Shown: positions 47,364-59,830, counted from the first letter of the stretch. The stretch is 64,000 bases of DNA from Diphasiastrum complanatum (GCA_029204225.1 CM055113.1:6525019-6589018); one strand, 5' to 3'. The notes: generated by a model from the sequence alone, not told the origin. Made by a program: numbers and translations.

Positions 47364-48063
47364 ATGGCAACCTCAATTGGAGTCATGTTGGAAGCCAATG
47401 ATAGGCTTGCCTCAAGTAACTATTCATTGTGGAAAGTGAGGATGGAGTCACTTCTTGAGATAAATGATGTTTTAGATATTGTTGTAGGTTTGGAGGAGAG
47501 ACCAGCAATAAAACAAGATCAATTGAGGTATGACAAGAGGGCCAAGAAGGCTCTAGTGCTTGAGAGGTGACAATGGTGGTGAGTACATATCTAACAAGTT
47601 CAAGGCCTTTTGTGATGAGCATGGGATCAAGAGGGAGTATACAACATCAAGGACCCCACAACAAAATGGAGTGGCTGAAAGGAAGAATGGGACATTATAT
47701 GAAAGTGCTAAAGCTATGAGGTTAAGTGCTGATCTTGACAAACCATTTTGGGATCAATCTTTGTTGTGTGCCAATTTCTTGTGCAATAGGTGGCCGAGTG
47801 CTATTTTGGATGGAAGGACACCTTTTGAGATGCTATTCAAGAGGAGGCTGAGTGTCAACTTTCTAAGAACCTTTGGATGCACATGCTATGTCAACATTAC
47901 TCTTGATGATAGGACCAAGGAGGATCCATCTTCAAGAAGAGGTTTTTTTGTTGGATATAGTGAGGTGAGTAAAGCCTACAAGGTTTACATTCCTTCTACT
48001 AACAAAGTGATTGTTGGTAGAGATGTCATTTTTGATGAGAGGAATATTCCAAAGGTGTCTTGA
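47364..48063 (+). pseudogene. Copia element C: gag start fused to integrase
   Basis: ATG 47364 begins a standard gag (MATSIGVMLEANDRLASSNY, SLWKVRMESLLEIND). After 66 codons it joins directly, one frame off, at about 47565 to mid-integrase (GDNGGEYISNKFKAF, PQQNGVAERKNGTLYES, TPFEMLFKRRLSVNFLRTFG, IVGRDVIFDERN). Zinc knuckle, protease and the integrase N-terminus are deleted, about 2 kb. The remaining integrase piece is in one frame and little decayed. Confidence 0.9.
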
Positions 48064-49025
48064 AGCATGATTGATGGTAGAGTGGATGGATTCTTGATGT
48101 TGATGAGAACGACCTTACTTTAGATGGTGGTGATGATGGACCTTCATCAAGTCAAAAGCCAAGGAGAACATCAAGAGAAAGACAAGTACCTTCAAGGCTC
48201 ACATATGATCAAAAGGGTAAGCAAGTAGTTTTTGGAAATTATGTTGCTTTCCTAACCTCTTTGGATGAGCCTACAAGTGTAGATCAGGCAAGGAAAGAAG
48301 AGGAGTGGATCCAAGCAACGGATCTTGAGTATCGATCTCTTATAAAGAGTGGAACATCTTTTGGAGGATCTTCTTGTGTACATGGAGCTATGCAAGTGGA
48401 TGAATGTGATCTTGCTGTAAAATCAAGTAATGGATCTGGAAAACAAAGTTTGTTCAATGACTTTGATGATCAAGTTGAATATCAAAAGGTTGATCTCAAA
48501 GCGCTTCAACTAGTCAAAAGAGAAGTTGGCAATTTGGAGCTAGTCAAGAGCATCAAAAGAGAGGTAATTGGCAAAGGTGTTATGGATCTATTTTTGCAGC
48601 ATATTGAAGACTCAAGTAAGGTCAAAGGAGCAGAAAGGAAGTGTCGTTCAAGTTTACTTTACTTGTTCTGTCTCGTGTTTGAGCAATTTCATGTGGATGT
48701 GTGCAAATTGTCAAGATATGGTAAAACTAGCTACATTGGCGAGCATTGTTTTAATGTTGGATTTGTACTAGCATTCTTGGCTGGTTTTGCTGATGGAAAT
48801 GAAGCTATTGGAGGTTCATTATGTCACTCATTCATGGTCAAGTCATCAAGATTTGATGATATCTTGTGGCAAGATGGAAATGGAAGCTCAATCATGGAGT
48901 ATCATGGTGGATACATGGCAACAAAGGACAAAGGAAGAAAAGACATACAAGCAAAAGTTAATCACTCACATTTATTGTTTGTTTGCTGTATTTTTCCAAA
49001 GAGTTCAGAGTTGAAAGCATGGTAG
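48064..49025 (+). pseudogene. Copia element C: linker and RT start, then scrambled ORF
   Basis: The linker (KPRRTSRERQVPSRLTYDQK) and the start of the RT frame (EPTSVDQARKEEEWIQATDL, EYRSLIKSGT, to 48355) are normal. From there the frame at 48261-49025 carries no RT motif: CVHGAMQVDECDLAVKSS, VDLKALQLVKREVGNLELVK and so on to a stop at 49025. As in element B, rearranged sequence replaces RT. Confidence 0.7.
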
Positions 49026-49219
49026 AATCATTTCATTTACATTCTAATTGATTCTTCATGTTCTAGTCATATTTTTACATGTAAAATTGATGTAAGAAAT
49101 AGTGAAGCATCCCAAGTGGACACTATTCTCTATATCAATTATGGTTGTTTCTATTTTGAGCATTACATGATCATTGAAAGGAGATCTATTCTCAGGAAGA
49201 AGATCATTCTTATGATGGA

Positions 49220-49446
49220 TCAAAGTTCTATTGTCAAAAACTATGCTAGGAGCAAGCATATTGAGATACAATATCATTTTGTAAGGGAGCGAGTCATTGC
49301 AAAGGAGGTGGAGCTTTAACATGTGTCTTCAAGGGAATGTGTAGCTGATATCTTCACCAAAGCATTGGGAAAGGACTTGTTCATGAAGCATAGGACTTCA
49401 CTTGGAGTATTATCAAAGTCTATGCTAAAACTAGTTGAAGAGGGAG
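49220..49446 (+). pseudogene. Copia element C: RNase H tail and polypurine tract
   Basis: YARSKHIEIQYHFVRERVIA, a stop, then CVADIFTKALGKDLFMKH and SLGVLSKSMLK form the last part of RNase H. GAAGAGGGAG precedes the LTR. Confidence 0.88.
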
Positions 49447-50092
49447 TGTGAAAGATTCAACTAATTTCATCACATTTTGCAATATTTCCATATTTGGCAT
49501 ATTGAAGCCAAAACTTGTTTTAGACTTAGAGGTTTACTTTTCAAAGTTCATTAGTCTAAATTTTATTTGAATAAACACTTTTTGAAAGTGTGGAAAAGTT
49601 AGAATGCGAGTTTGAGTAGATTCAATTGGAATAGTTGGGTACATTGAATCTAGACCCAAAATTAGTAGGGACCTTAGCATTTTGGTGGGAAAGCCAAGTG
49701 GCCAAATAGGGTTTGGACCTGCTATAAAAGGATATAATGCGTGGATAGAGCAATCTTCTCTCTTCTCTATCTCATTTCATGCTTATACATGGTTCTCTTG
49801 GGTTCTACTATCCATTGGTGCACTACCTTGGTGATTGCTTGCAATTCTATGTGTAGAATGATCTATATTTGTTATTTTTGGATCCACACGTGAAATACAG
49901 TAGCTTGCTGGTTTTGTACAGACACCAACAATACATAATCATTTCATTCAGGTTTGATCAAGTTCTATTGGTGTTTGCATCTCAATTTGTGTGTAGATGC
50001 TGATTTTTCTACATTGGTGTGGTAGTGTATTTCTCTTTCTAACCAAAGATCATTCAAGTAGATTGGATCTTAAGGATCTGAAATCTTTGACA
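49447..50092 (+). repeat. Copia element C, 3' LTR (646 bp)
   Basis: Starts TGTGAAAGATTCAAC after the purine tract and ends CTTTGACA. Contains TATAAAAGG (49724-49732), a plausible LTR promoter TATA box. The last 256 bp match 46501-46762. Confidence 0.9.
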
Positions 50093-50359
50093 CTCAACAC
50101 CATTTGAAAGCTTCCCCAAGAAATCATGAAATTGCAAGTATATTCCAACAAATTCGTAGAATCTTTTACCCAAAAACCCATGTAGAAGTGCACTCTACCA
50201 TAGTTTCGAAAAGCATGCTACTAATCCAGAATTTGTGAACCCAACTCCATAATTCCCTTGATAAAAAACAGCACTCCTTCCGAGATGTAAATCCAAATGC
50301 TTCAACTTCCAAATCAATGTAGGCTTGTCTCATCCTATCCAAGACTGCATCTTAGCTGG

Positions 50360-50930
50360 GCTCTGATACCAATGTAAGACCCTAAAGGATTGCCCCTAAG
50401 AAGAGGATAGGAGAACACAACAAGAGAGACTATGGAGCCAAACCACCCAACAAATCCTAGATCAAAACTGGATCTAGCCCCCAAGCCATGCCATGTGAAG
50501 CAAGAGGAGAAGAGAGAAACTGGTAACCTACACTCAATATGTCGACGAGAGAATCCCTACCTCATTATATAGAGAGTAGAATCCTGTGCATGTAACCATG
50601 CAATCCCCATGCAAGTCAACTATAAATAGATCACATCTCTTCATGCAGTCCTCCTGCCTATATCTGTCACACAGACATGCAATACTCCATATGTCTCAAT
50701 TAGAGTGTTTGGGTCCTCTCAAGGTAATTAGTCACAAAGAGGCCTCAACATGGAATTAAATCTCGACGTGACCAATAATCTCGAGTACTAGAGGGCCGGT
50801 CTACCATATTAGGACTATTCTAGGTCCTTAACCGAATATGGCCATAACAAAAGCGCTTCCTAGAATCAAACACCAAATTTTTTTCAAAAAGCTGAATCTG
50901 ACAAAGATACCAAGGCACCAACTGTGACCT
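50360..50930 (-). mobile_element. Copia primer site and LTR, minus strand
   Basis: On the minus strand TTGGTATCAGAGCCC (50358-50372) is a Met-tRNA primer site. It follows an LTR-like segment ending ...TCTTACA, which on the plus strand starts at 50373. The minus strand of the segment holds a TATA-like CTCTATATAATG near 50570. The outer LTR end is not certain and little of the internal region remains on the left before element C. Confidence 0.65.
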
Positions 50931-51900
50931 TAAGGGGGACTGTTGAAAATTAAGCCCACAATTTCCTCCTTGGTGAATGACTAATTTTTATTTCATGATT
51001 CTTCCTGCATGTTTATTGACCATTGCTCTAAGGTCAAGTGAAACCAACTTTGGTTCGCCAATTCATTTGAAGAACGTCTACAATGGGCTTCGGCTGATCT
51101 CCAAGAAAGGTAACCAATCCTGTCATAGTTTCAAAGTTTAGATGTCAAGTTTAATAACTTGAAATCATTGAAGACTTGGACATCTTCAAGGACTTCCATG
51201 AAACTTGCATTTAAAACAAGTTTGCAAAAATACATTACTTTTTCAACAGTCTACATAAATACACTATGTTTTCAACAGCTTCGACTTGTTTGCATTTCTC
51301 CGAAACGCGACACTTTCATAGTTCAAAAGCTTAACTATTTTTAACACACCTTCGGCCTCTTTGCGAAAAATGCGAAGAGAGAGAAAATTCCCGAAGGTCA
51401 TCTATTTTCATGCGTTAACCTGTTTTAAAGACATCACCGTCTTTTTAGGGCACCTTCGGCTTCTTGCGAAAAATGTGAAGAGAGAGAAAAATCCTGAAGG
51501 TCATCTCAAATAAATGAGGAACGTTCCAACAACATCCTCGTCCACGTCAACGATGCTAAATTATTGACCGTATATATATTGTACAGTTGTCACAAAAGCC
51601 ATATACTTCCAAGTACAACGACTTTTCTAATTAGGTGACAAGAATTCAATGTAATTAATACACGGATGAAATCTATAAATAGATCGTCCAAGCACAGATT
51701 AGTGGTTGCTCCGTCCATGAGACACATTATTTGAGCATCCCAATTACACGGTAATTTTTTGTTGTAATTGCTATTTTGTATTGTGCTTCAATGTAATATA
51801 GCAGCATCTTGCTTTTATCTGTGTACAACGTAGATGAATGCTTGTTGTGATTGAATGCATTTTCATTGTTGTTTGATCGCGCTTGTTTACTCACTCTGAT
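50931..51900 (+). repeat. Candidate LTR with polypurine tract and TATA box
   Basis: TAAGGGGGAC (50931-50940) followed by TGTTGAAAATTAAG at 50941 is a typical polypurine tract plus LTR start. CTATAAATAG lies at 51676-51685. Two 51-bp direct repeats (GCGAAAAATG.GAAGAGAGAG) sit at about 51353 and 51454. The right end and a partner LTR are not seen. Confidence 0.5.
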
Positions 51901-52193
51901 CAGAGTACGGACGTCTACGACTCCTCAGTTTCTGATCAAACGATGGCTGTCTTTGACGCCTGAGGAACTCGCGTTATCATGTTGCTTTTCCATTTATTTC
52001 AGAACTACACTTCACATTAAATCTGATTTCAGTAGTACCACATACAAATCAACTCTAATCTCTTCGATGGACTGTACTCTTGTTTCAGAGTATGAATTAA
52101 TTTTTAAGATCCTATTGGGCAATTAGAACATTAAAGTTGTGATTGAATTTAGCATAAGCTGTCTATTAGACTGTTTTTGCATTTAGCAGCTGA

Positions 52194-52830
52194 TTAGAAC
52201 AAGAGAGCTGTTCCGCAGTATTCCTGCTCTCTTCTCCATTCACGTTCTTCTATCTCCCTTGCCCCATCAGATCTATCCTTCTTTTTGCCACTTGAAGAAG
52301 CATTCACTTGATCTTTCCCTTTAGACCACTTACTTTTGGTTTTGCCCTTGAATTTGCCCTTTCTGAACATAGCATCCTCTTGAAGTGTCGATGTAGATCC
52401 ACCTCTTGCTTGAAGCATATATTTTTCATTGATCAAGATCTCTTGAAGATCCATCAAACTTGACAAAGTCTTTTCAATAGCAGTACTTTGAACAATGTTA
52501 GCATGATCATCCAACAAGCCATTAAGAATCACTTGAATAAGCTCTCCTTCCTTAATGCTTTCATCAATGCAAGCCAACTCATCATTCAATGCTTTCATTC
52601 TCAAAACAAAAGTACTTGGACTTTCTTCATTCTTTTATAAACAAAAAAAGATTTGCCTTCTTAGAGTCAACACTCTAGAAGTAGACTTGGATTCATAAAG
52701 CTTCTTCAATGAATCCCAGGCTTTCAAAGATGATGTGGACTTACCAACTTCCATGAGAAGCTTATTGATAACATTCATCTTGATCATGTGTAGAGCCTTC
52801 TTGGCCCTCGTATCATACCTCACTTGATCT
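52194..52830 (-). pseudogene. Copia gag fragment, minus strand
   Basis: RYDTRAKKALHMIKMNVINK, AWDSLKKLYESKSTSRVL (52823-52640), then MKALNDELACIDESIKEGEL, VILNGLLDDHANIVQS and a Lys/Gly-rich stretch (52604-52194) form the central and C-terminal part of copia gag. A short deletion or shift separates them near 52630. The zinc knuckle is missing; the remainder of the element is absent. Confidence 0.85.
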
Positions 52831-53316
52831 TATTGTGTTGTTGGTCTCTCCTCCAAAAACACTGTTGTGTATTGAATAGGCCCAATGTTGCATGTTACCT
52901 ATTTTAAGATTCCCTTGAAAACTTGGTTTTTCTAACGATTTTGAAAAATTCAGTCAAATATTGACACTTTGTAGTTTTTCATGCCAAATTTATTGCTAAA
53001 ACAAAAGAGTATACAATTATTGAGACTCTCAATACCAAAATGCTATAAAAAAATGTAGTAAAAAAATATCTGCTAATTTTCAAATGAGAAAAAGAAATTG
53101 AGCATTATATTCACAAAATAATCATGACAAAGCCTTAAATTACAAATACAAAATCTAGATTTTCAATCATACTATAGGTGTTGAAAAATTATCGTATATA
53201 TCTCATTGAAACAAACAAAAAAAAAACATGTAAAATGAGTATGCTTATAAGTTTCAATAGACCTATGACAAGAACAACCAACCCATTGTTATTCAAATGG
53301 ATTGAGTGTTTAAATG

Positions 53317-53399
53317 CTTCTTGGTTTCCAAGGGAAGGCTCGAACTTGAGACCAAAGAAACTTTGGATGTCAAGCTAACCAATTGAGCCAACTGCCTTG
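53317..53399 (-). repeat. Retroposed tRNA-like sequence (SINE or tRNA pseudogene)
   Basis: On the minus strand, TTGGCTCAATTGGTTAGC resembles a tRNA A box and AAGTTCGAGCC a B box about 35 bp further on, as in internal RNA polymerase III promoters. The 83-bp unit is flanked by an exact 11-bp repeat GTGTTTAAATG (53306-53316 and 53400-53410), a target-site duplication. No clear anticodon arm can be folded by eye. Confidence 0.7.
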
Positions 53400-53410
53400 G
53401 TGTTTAAATG

Positions 53411-55690
53411 GATAGTCTCAATTCTCGGTGGTGCAATATGTTGGCTTGTGCCAAAATGTGGCCTACGCCCCCAAATGTACAAATCTATATATCGCGTTGG
53501 CCAACAAAATTTATGCAAGAGAAAACAAAGAATAGAACAAATGAACATATGTAATCTTATGTAGCCATAATTAACCACATGTAATCATAACATATTTGAA
53601 TAGAATAGTAACAATTTCTTGAAGGCCTCCATATAGTTCCAACTCTATTAACATACAATTCCACGAAAAATATATGGATTTTAGATTTCTTTTGTAGTAA
53701 TGTCTCCCTTGTCAAGACTTGGTCATTTATAATTAGCCCAATGAATGAATATGTCGATGTGTATTGTTCACCCATCATGGATTTACAACTACTTCCAATA
53801 ATGTAAAATATCAAATTGATGCAAATGCGGTCGTGTTTTTATTGTAAGACTTTTTTAGATGTCCAAACTATTCATCGTCACACATAAACGTACTAAATAT
53901 TCAATTAGAACCCAATAGAAAATAAATATTGGTGTATTAATTCAACGACACACATAAGGAAATACGTACTAAATATTCAATTAGAACCTGATAAAAAATA
54001 AATATTGGTGTATTTATGTAATAAAACAACTTGCAAGATAGTAGATACTCTACCATTTTTACGCCAAAAATCTATCTTGAACTACATATGTGGGAAAATG
54101 TAATGATTTACATAAAAATGCTGGCTATATGTCAAAAGTATACATGAAATGTAACCTAGGCAAAGAAAACTAATACCATAATAACCTTGGTGAAATGATT
54201 TGATGTATTTGTAAAACTACATTTGTAGACTACTTTGAGGATTGCACCACATAAACTTATATTGCTTATGTCAAAATAAGTAACGAGAATCATACTTGAA
54301 ACAATAAATTACGTAAAAGTAACCAGTATGCTTATACAACAACATGTATACTCTATTTTGAATATTTGTGTTGTCTACTACAAAATTAGAGCAACCTGTT
54401 AGCATTTTAGTCTTGTTTGTAACATAATTATCATACAGTGACTAAACAATGACAAAATAGCACTATGTCAAGAAATTGCATATCAATTAGAACAATTGAG
54501 TCGTAGGAGAACTCATTGTAGGGCTCTCGTCTGTCACGACTTGTAGTAGTTGCATTCCCAAAGGGGAGAAGAAAGAAAGTGAGTGAGGGTGGAGGTTAGC
54601 TCAAAATGCTCTTTATGCTTGCTAATGGAGAAACATTCACTATCACAACCAAAAACATGTAAACTAGAAGCAAATAGAAAGCACAATCAAAAGGCATTAG
54701 CAAGTAGTGAATAGCAAATGAGGATGCTTCTCTCCAAAGTTTGGTAGAGTTTCCTCCTTCTTAATAAGCATGAAAATAGAGTACAAATGGTGCCTTTTTA
54801 TAAAAAGGGGAAGGCCCTTGCCCCAAAGTCCGATTGGCTAATATGTACATTGATCCTATCCATTCATCTTGGACCCACCAACTCAATCCAAGGGTCCACA
54901 AAAAGTACATTAGAAATCACAAGATTCATGTGAGTCCAAAATTGGACCCAACTTAAAAAAGTTAAACTTTAAGTTCTAAACTTGACTTTGGGCCTCAAGT
55001 TTTTATTCTAATTACAAAAGGGCCCAAGTCTATTATTTCTATTTACATTTAACTTGCGTGCTCATTGGGCCATGGGCTTATACGCGCAGGAAGCCATGCC
55101 CTCGCAACACTTTTATTAACTAACTTTATTTATTTCTCTGTGTTGGGAAGACCCCCAACATGCACTCAAAGATAAGACCAACAATTCTTACAAAGAACTT
55201 CTATTTTAGAAGTGTCTAACAAGAACCGTAAAATTTTGTGGGTCTAACAAGAAAAGAAAAAGCAAAGATGAAAGGTCGTTTGCTATTTTCCATGAACGCA
55301 TGATCACTTACATGTGAGGTAGTTGGGCCTCTAACCATGGTCCAAACTTAGAAAAGTCATGCAGACACTCAATGAGATGCAAGTGTAGTATGGATCCATT
55401 CCATACCACTTAAAGCAAAGCAAAAGCAAAGTGTACATGCAAGTTACTTTTTGGTCATTCACCAAATATCGTTTGCTATTTTCCATACACATTATCACTT
55501 ACATGTGGGTTACTTGGGCCTTTAACCAAGGTCCAAACTTAAGAAGTTGAGAGCACCATCAAAGTTTGTCCTTTAACTTTGTCTTTCTTCCAAACTCCGT
55601 TGACCGACCTCAACACATAATATTGCCTTTACAAGGCAAGGCCAAAAATATTTTATGAGTTTCTAGACACTTTCATAAAGGCAACGGAGA
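53411..55690. other. No gene recognised; repeat relics
   Basis: AT-rich. An 85-bp imperfect direct repeat (TCGTTTGCTATTTTCCAT ... GGTCCAAACTTA) occurs at about 55274-55350 and 55469-55540. 54550-55140 has an LTR-like texture but no defined ends. Confidence 0.4.
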
Positions 55691-57842
55691 AGTTCTAGCT
55701 ACAACAACAAGAGCATGCGAGAAAGTCATACGGTGAGAAAATTTCCTTGATAAACTAAAGCTTAAAGGGTGCTAAGACTAGACCAAAACCTTGTCGTCTC
55801 AATATGTTCATAGTCTAAGAGGGAGAACATGCATACATCACGAAATTCATCATACCCTTTCTTCTACAATCTTGAAGTATGTATATTCATCATACAATCT
55901 CACATTAGTTAAAAGCTCAACACACAAAAATGCAACACTTTCACATTGTCGCCCACATTGTCTAGCTAACCACAAAGCCTCATAAAGAAGTTATTATGCT
56001 TGTACAATGATTCAACAAAACCAATTCTACCTACAATCAAACAAAAAAGTTCAACTTCTAGTCTTACTTTGTCTCTCATATAATTTAGTAGCGAGGGATG
56101 GTAAAGGCAACCTAAAACTAAGTAAAGTAACACATGAATCGAGGTTCATAAAAAATGACAATATATTGTAACATTTGTAATAGATGAGTTATAGGCTCAT
56201 TTCATTAACGGACACAATGGTGACTAGGTCCTTGAATAAGGTAAACAGAACTGGAGATATGTCAACATGCCACACATTAAGTGTTGTAGTTGTAGAGGTA
56301 ATGACATGATTGTTGAATTCTCTAATAATACAAGAAATTTGGGACTTCATTACCCTCTATTAAAATTGTGGCCATGAAATCTAGTCTATTTTCCGAGGAA
56401 CATGAAGGATGGTGCAACCAAAACAACCAATACCCATGGGCCGTGTCATATATTATGCAGGATGATAGAACTTACTTGAGATTGAGGCAAAATCAATGTA
56501 TGCTCGCTCATGGATGCCAAATTTCGATGTTGCATTGCAAGGCCTACATGTGAGCTAGATGAAAGAAGCTTTTACATAAGAACCAAGAGAGTCTTGCAAA
56601 CATCACTTGCAATGTGAGAAAGATTGTCTCAGTTCTGTTCTCTTTTGGGAGTGTATTGTCAATCACCTTCATCTAATGGATATAAAGGCTCGGTGAATTG
56701 TGGAAAGATGTTGCTTCCACCCACCTAGTCCCACCCACCGTGTGAACATGCTAGAACACTTTCATAACATTGCAGCTGCAATGCAATCATGATTGACAAT
56801 GATCTTCCCACAGTTGGTGTATCGTGCTTGACATGGGCTCAACTATCCAAGTTCGATTCTCCATCATCTCCCACGGGTTGACAATACCAAAAAGCATGAT
56901 TGGCAATGGAAGGTGCCGGGTCAGAGCATTGTAGCTGCGATGCACTAACGATAGGCAATATGCTCTCACGAGTAAATAGTACGCACCATTCCTCCACTAC
57001 ACAAGTGATTCTTAGAGCAATAATTGTTATCCTTAAATAGGTGTGCTCTATAGGGAGTGTGGGCCATGTTCAAGGTAAGATCTAACCAATAAGAACTTCC
57101 TCAGCTTCACTACTTTTTAAGATATGGCATCCCCAGCTTATGCCTTCATGGCAAATTAGTGCCCAAACGTAAGCGACCGGGGATGGCTTCGGACCAAGGG
57201 TCCCCCGTGGGCCAGTCTACGGCCACGTGGCGGTGGCTGCTTCCAGGGAGTCGCAGAAGCTGCCTGGCCCTAAACCGGTCGCTGAGACTCGAGGGTGATT
57301 TGAGGAGAAATAATAAAAGGAGAAGGCATAAGGAAGGAAGGCGAGAGAGAGAGAGAGAGAGAGCGATGAAGGATAAGCATTGCAGATAGGCAGCGCTTTC
57401 GTCTACAATATTTATATGGATTGATTGGTTTCGAAGAAAAACAGCAAAAGCGAAAGCAAAATCAGAGTAAAGCATTTGTTTCGCACTATTTTTCTGCATA
57501 TGGCTTGTGTTCTTCGTTTTCTGATCTTTTAATTATTCTTCTGCTGTGGCGTATTCATCTGCTCGCGTCCCCATTCACTTCCTGCATGCGGATCATCTGA
57601 AATACCTCGCAATCTTTGTCATACATCGTTTTTCCCTGAAGAAATTCTTTCGTATCATTCATTCTTGCTTGTTTTGTAGAGGATCGGGTTATTCTGGCCG
57701 TATTTCTTACCAATTATTACCTCTGCTACAGCAGCTTTGCTTAGAAAAAGTGAATCCCTAAGCTTTAAAGAGTGTTAAACTCATGATAAATCAAGCATCC
57801 ATCTTGTCCTTCTCCTCTAGACTTCTATGATTGTTTCTTAAC
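55690..57842 (+). repeat. Inverted duplication, arm B
   Basis: Counterpart of arm A in opposite orientation. The block 56882-57478 equals 31218-31812 apart from one extra GA unit in a GA run. Beyond it towards 55690 identity is lower. At the other side 57680-57842 matches one unit of the tandem repeat at 30666-31217, after about 200 bp (57479-57680) that arm A lacks and that ends TTGTTTTGTAG, a possible splice acceptor. No ER-ANT1 coding sequence follows. Confidence 0.85.
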
Positions 57843-57996
57843 ATTATTGGTACTTTGTTTGTGGTGTGCTATTTATTTCCTTCAGCTCTTGTGATTTCTC
57901 TTGTGATCTTGTGACTTGTGATTGATTGGTAGTTTGTGAGAGTCTTAGCATAAAACAGTACGATAGTACGATAGATCGTTTACATGGTATTAGAGT
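57843..57996 (+). mobile_element. Copia LTR end and altered primer site
   Basis: TTTACATGGTATTAGAGTTTG (primer-like part 57985-57996) differs from TGGTATCAGAGC at two positions. The preceding 140 bp are probably LTR. Nothing of gag in this orientation follows. Confidence 0.5.
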
Positions 57997-58102
57997 TTGT
58001 TAGCAACTGAAAGCAGCATTGAAATAGGCCAAATTTGAGTTTCTCTATAATTGTCATTTGGCCTTGTAGATTTTTCTATACAAAATTAAATTCTTTGAAC
58101 CA

Positions 58103-58762
58103 CTACATCATTATTATGTGATGCAATTTCAGTATCAAGTTGGATATATTTGACCAACATTTTCTTACCTTGAGGTCTAGGAAATTATGAAGTGATATTA
58201 CCTTCACCTTTACAATTATCATTAAGTAGGACAGCCGATTTTTTTGCCTTAGTTCAAGGCATTTTGGAGAATAATGACCTAGCAATCCATAGTCATAGCA
58301 AGTATTAGTCATTCTGCCTGTTTGTACAACATATCTATGTTGATTGGGTGTATATTTTTGCACATGTATAGCTTTCTTTGGTGCAAGTTTTTGTTGAGGA
58401 CTATTAGTTCCTTGTTGATTATTAGTTTTATTGTTTGATAACTGAACCTCAACAATATGTTTGGTCTTCCAATAAATATAACACATCATTATTTGATGTA
58501 TCTTTTTCACGCTTCCCTTAATGTGGATCTTGGGAAACCTTGTTTCAGATTCTTGAGCCAGGTTTTCTCTCCTCTCAAGGGATCTTGGGAAACCTTGTTT
58601 CATATTCTTGAGCCAGGTTTTCTCTCCTCTCTTGTATTCATTCACTATGGCTTGGGGGTGAAGGGTTAGGGTATTTACTAGCCTCTTCATGTTGGTTGGG
58701 TGGTTTATGCTCCACAGGTGTCCTTTTGGTTTGCATGTGACAGGATTCTTGAAGATCTTCAC
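58103..58762 (-). pseudogene. Retroelement gag-like ORF with zinc knuckle
   Basis: A 219-codon minus-strand frame with the zinc knuckle CYDYGLLGHYSPKC (C-x2-C pattern altered to C-x3-G, H and final C kept), preceded by a Gln/Lys/Asn-rich stretch. A 55-bp tandem duplication at 58525-58634 repeats GEKTWLKNMKQGFPRSLE as RRENLAQESETRFP in another frame. The family (copia or gypsy) is not certain. Confidence 0.5.
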
Positions 58763-58842
58763 AAAATAATATTTTGTAACCCTATGTGTTTTCTCTTGGT
58801 ATGAAACCAGAGTTACGAGATAGAGCTATGGTACTTTGATTA

Positions 58843-59830
58843 TCATAGGATACTACTATAGGCTATGACTGAGCAAGATTGAGATTTGAAAAATACGCAT
58901 CTAAGACTTAACCAAATTGCTTCTTTTGTAGCAACAATGTACTCTGCTTCTATTGCGGCTGGTGCAGTAGATGTCTGTTCCTTACTATTCCATGAAATGG
59001 GATCATTGTTGTTTTGAAATACATGACCCAATGTTGATTTTCTAGCATCAACATCTGTCTCACCCAATCAACATATGTATAGCCTTCAAGCATAATTGTA
59101 GAAGAGGTCATAATTGGTCCTAATGCAAATAGTTAGAGATCTACAATGGTTGGCTCCTCCTCAGAATAACAAGAGACTTTGTTGTTAAATCTCCTTGGTG
59201 GAAACCTTGCATGAGTTGACCTTTTAGGAATCAGACATTGTTGTTATGGCTATTATTTTTCTTCTTATTCTAGGTCACTTACTTTCACAAAGAATCTTGA
59301 AAGATTGGAAACAGCATCCTAAAATTTTGAAGAGCTTATTATTTCATCAATAACTTTTGACTTATCTTTTAGATCGTAAAACTAATATTCAAGAAATATG
59401 ACAACTCTCTTAATAAACATTTTCTTTGTCAGTGGATTATAATTCTTATAAGCTTTATATCTTAAAGCACATCCTACAAAATTTGACTCAGTTCTAGAAT
59501 CAGTTAGTTTTTTGCTAACTTTCATAAAAACTTGTGCAAAGGCAATACAACATAAATTATGAAATTTCTAACTAATGGTTTACATTTTTTCTAAACTTCA
59601 TTTAGTGTTTCATATTCAACACATAATTGGTTGTACATCGATTTTGTATGCATGTTCCCATAGTTATTGCTTTTTCCTAGAAATACCTCGGCAATGAGAC
59701 ATGAGTCAACATTTTTTGTCCACCATTATTAAATGTATGATTCTTATGCTCAATAACACCATTGGATTGTGGCATATAGTTGGTGGTGTACTATTGCTTT
59801 TTGTTGTCGGCTTTAGAATAGTCTTTGATG
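58843..59830 (-). pseudogene. Copia remnant: integrase piece and RNase H piece
   Basis: Minus strand: near 59780-59700 MPQSNGVIEHKN resembles the integrase PQQNGVAERKN motif; 59067-58843 has VDARKSTLGHVFQ..NDPISW, SKEQTSTAPAAIEAEYI and ATKEAIWL of RNase H. The intervening RT is largely unreadable. An older and more decayed copia family than elements B-F. Confidence 0.65.

Noticed and set aside
57159-57389. Conserved small ORF (also at 31535-31320 minus) encoding a basic peptide starting MPKRKRPGMASD
   Set aside because: It is identical in both arms only because the DNA block is identical, and it runs into the GA repeat. No evidence of coding selection.
58457-58669. Plus-strand ORF over the 55-bp duplication
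   Set aside because: Opposite frame of the gag-like sequence with the zinc knuckle; no motif of its own.
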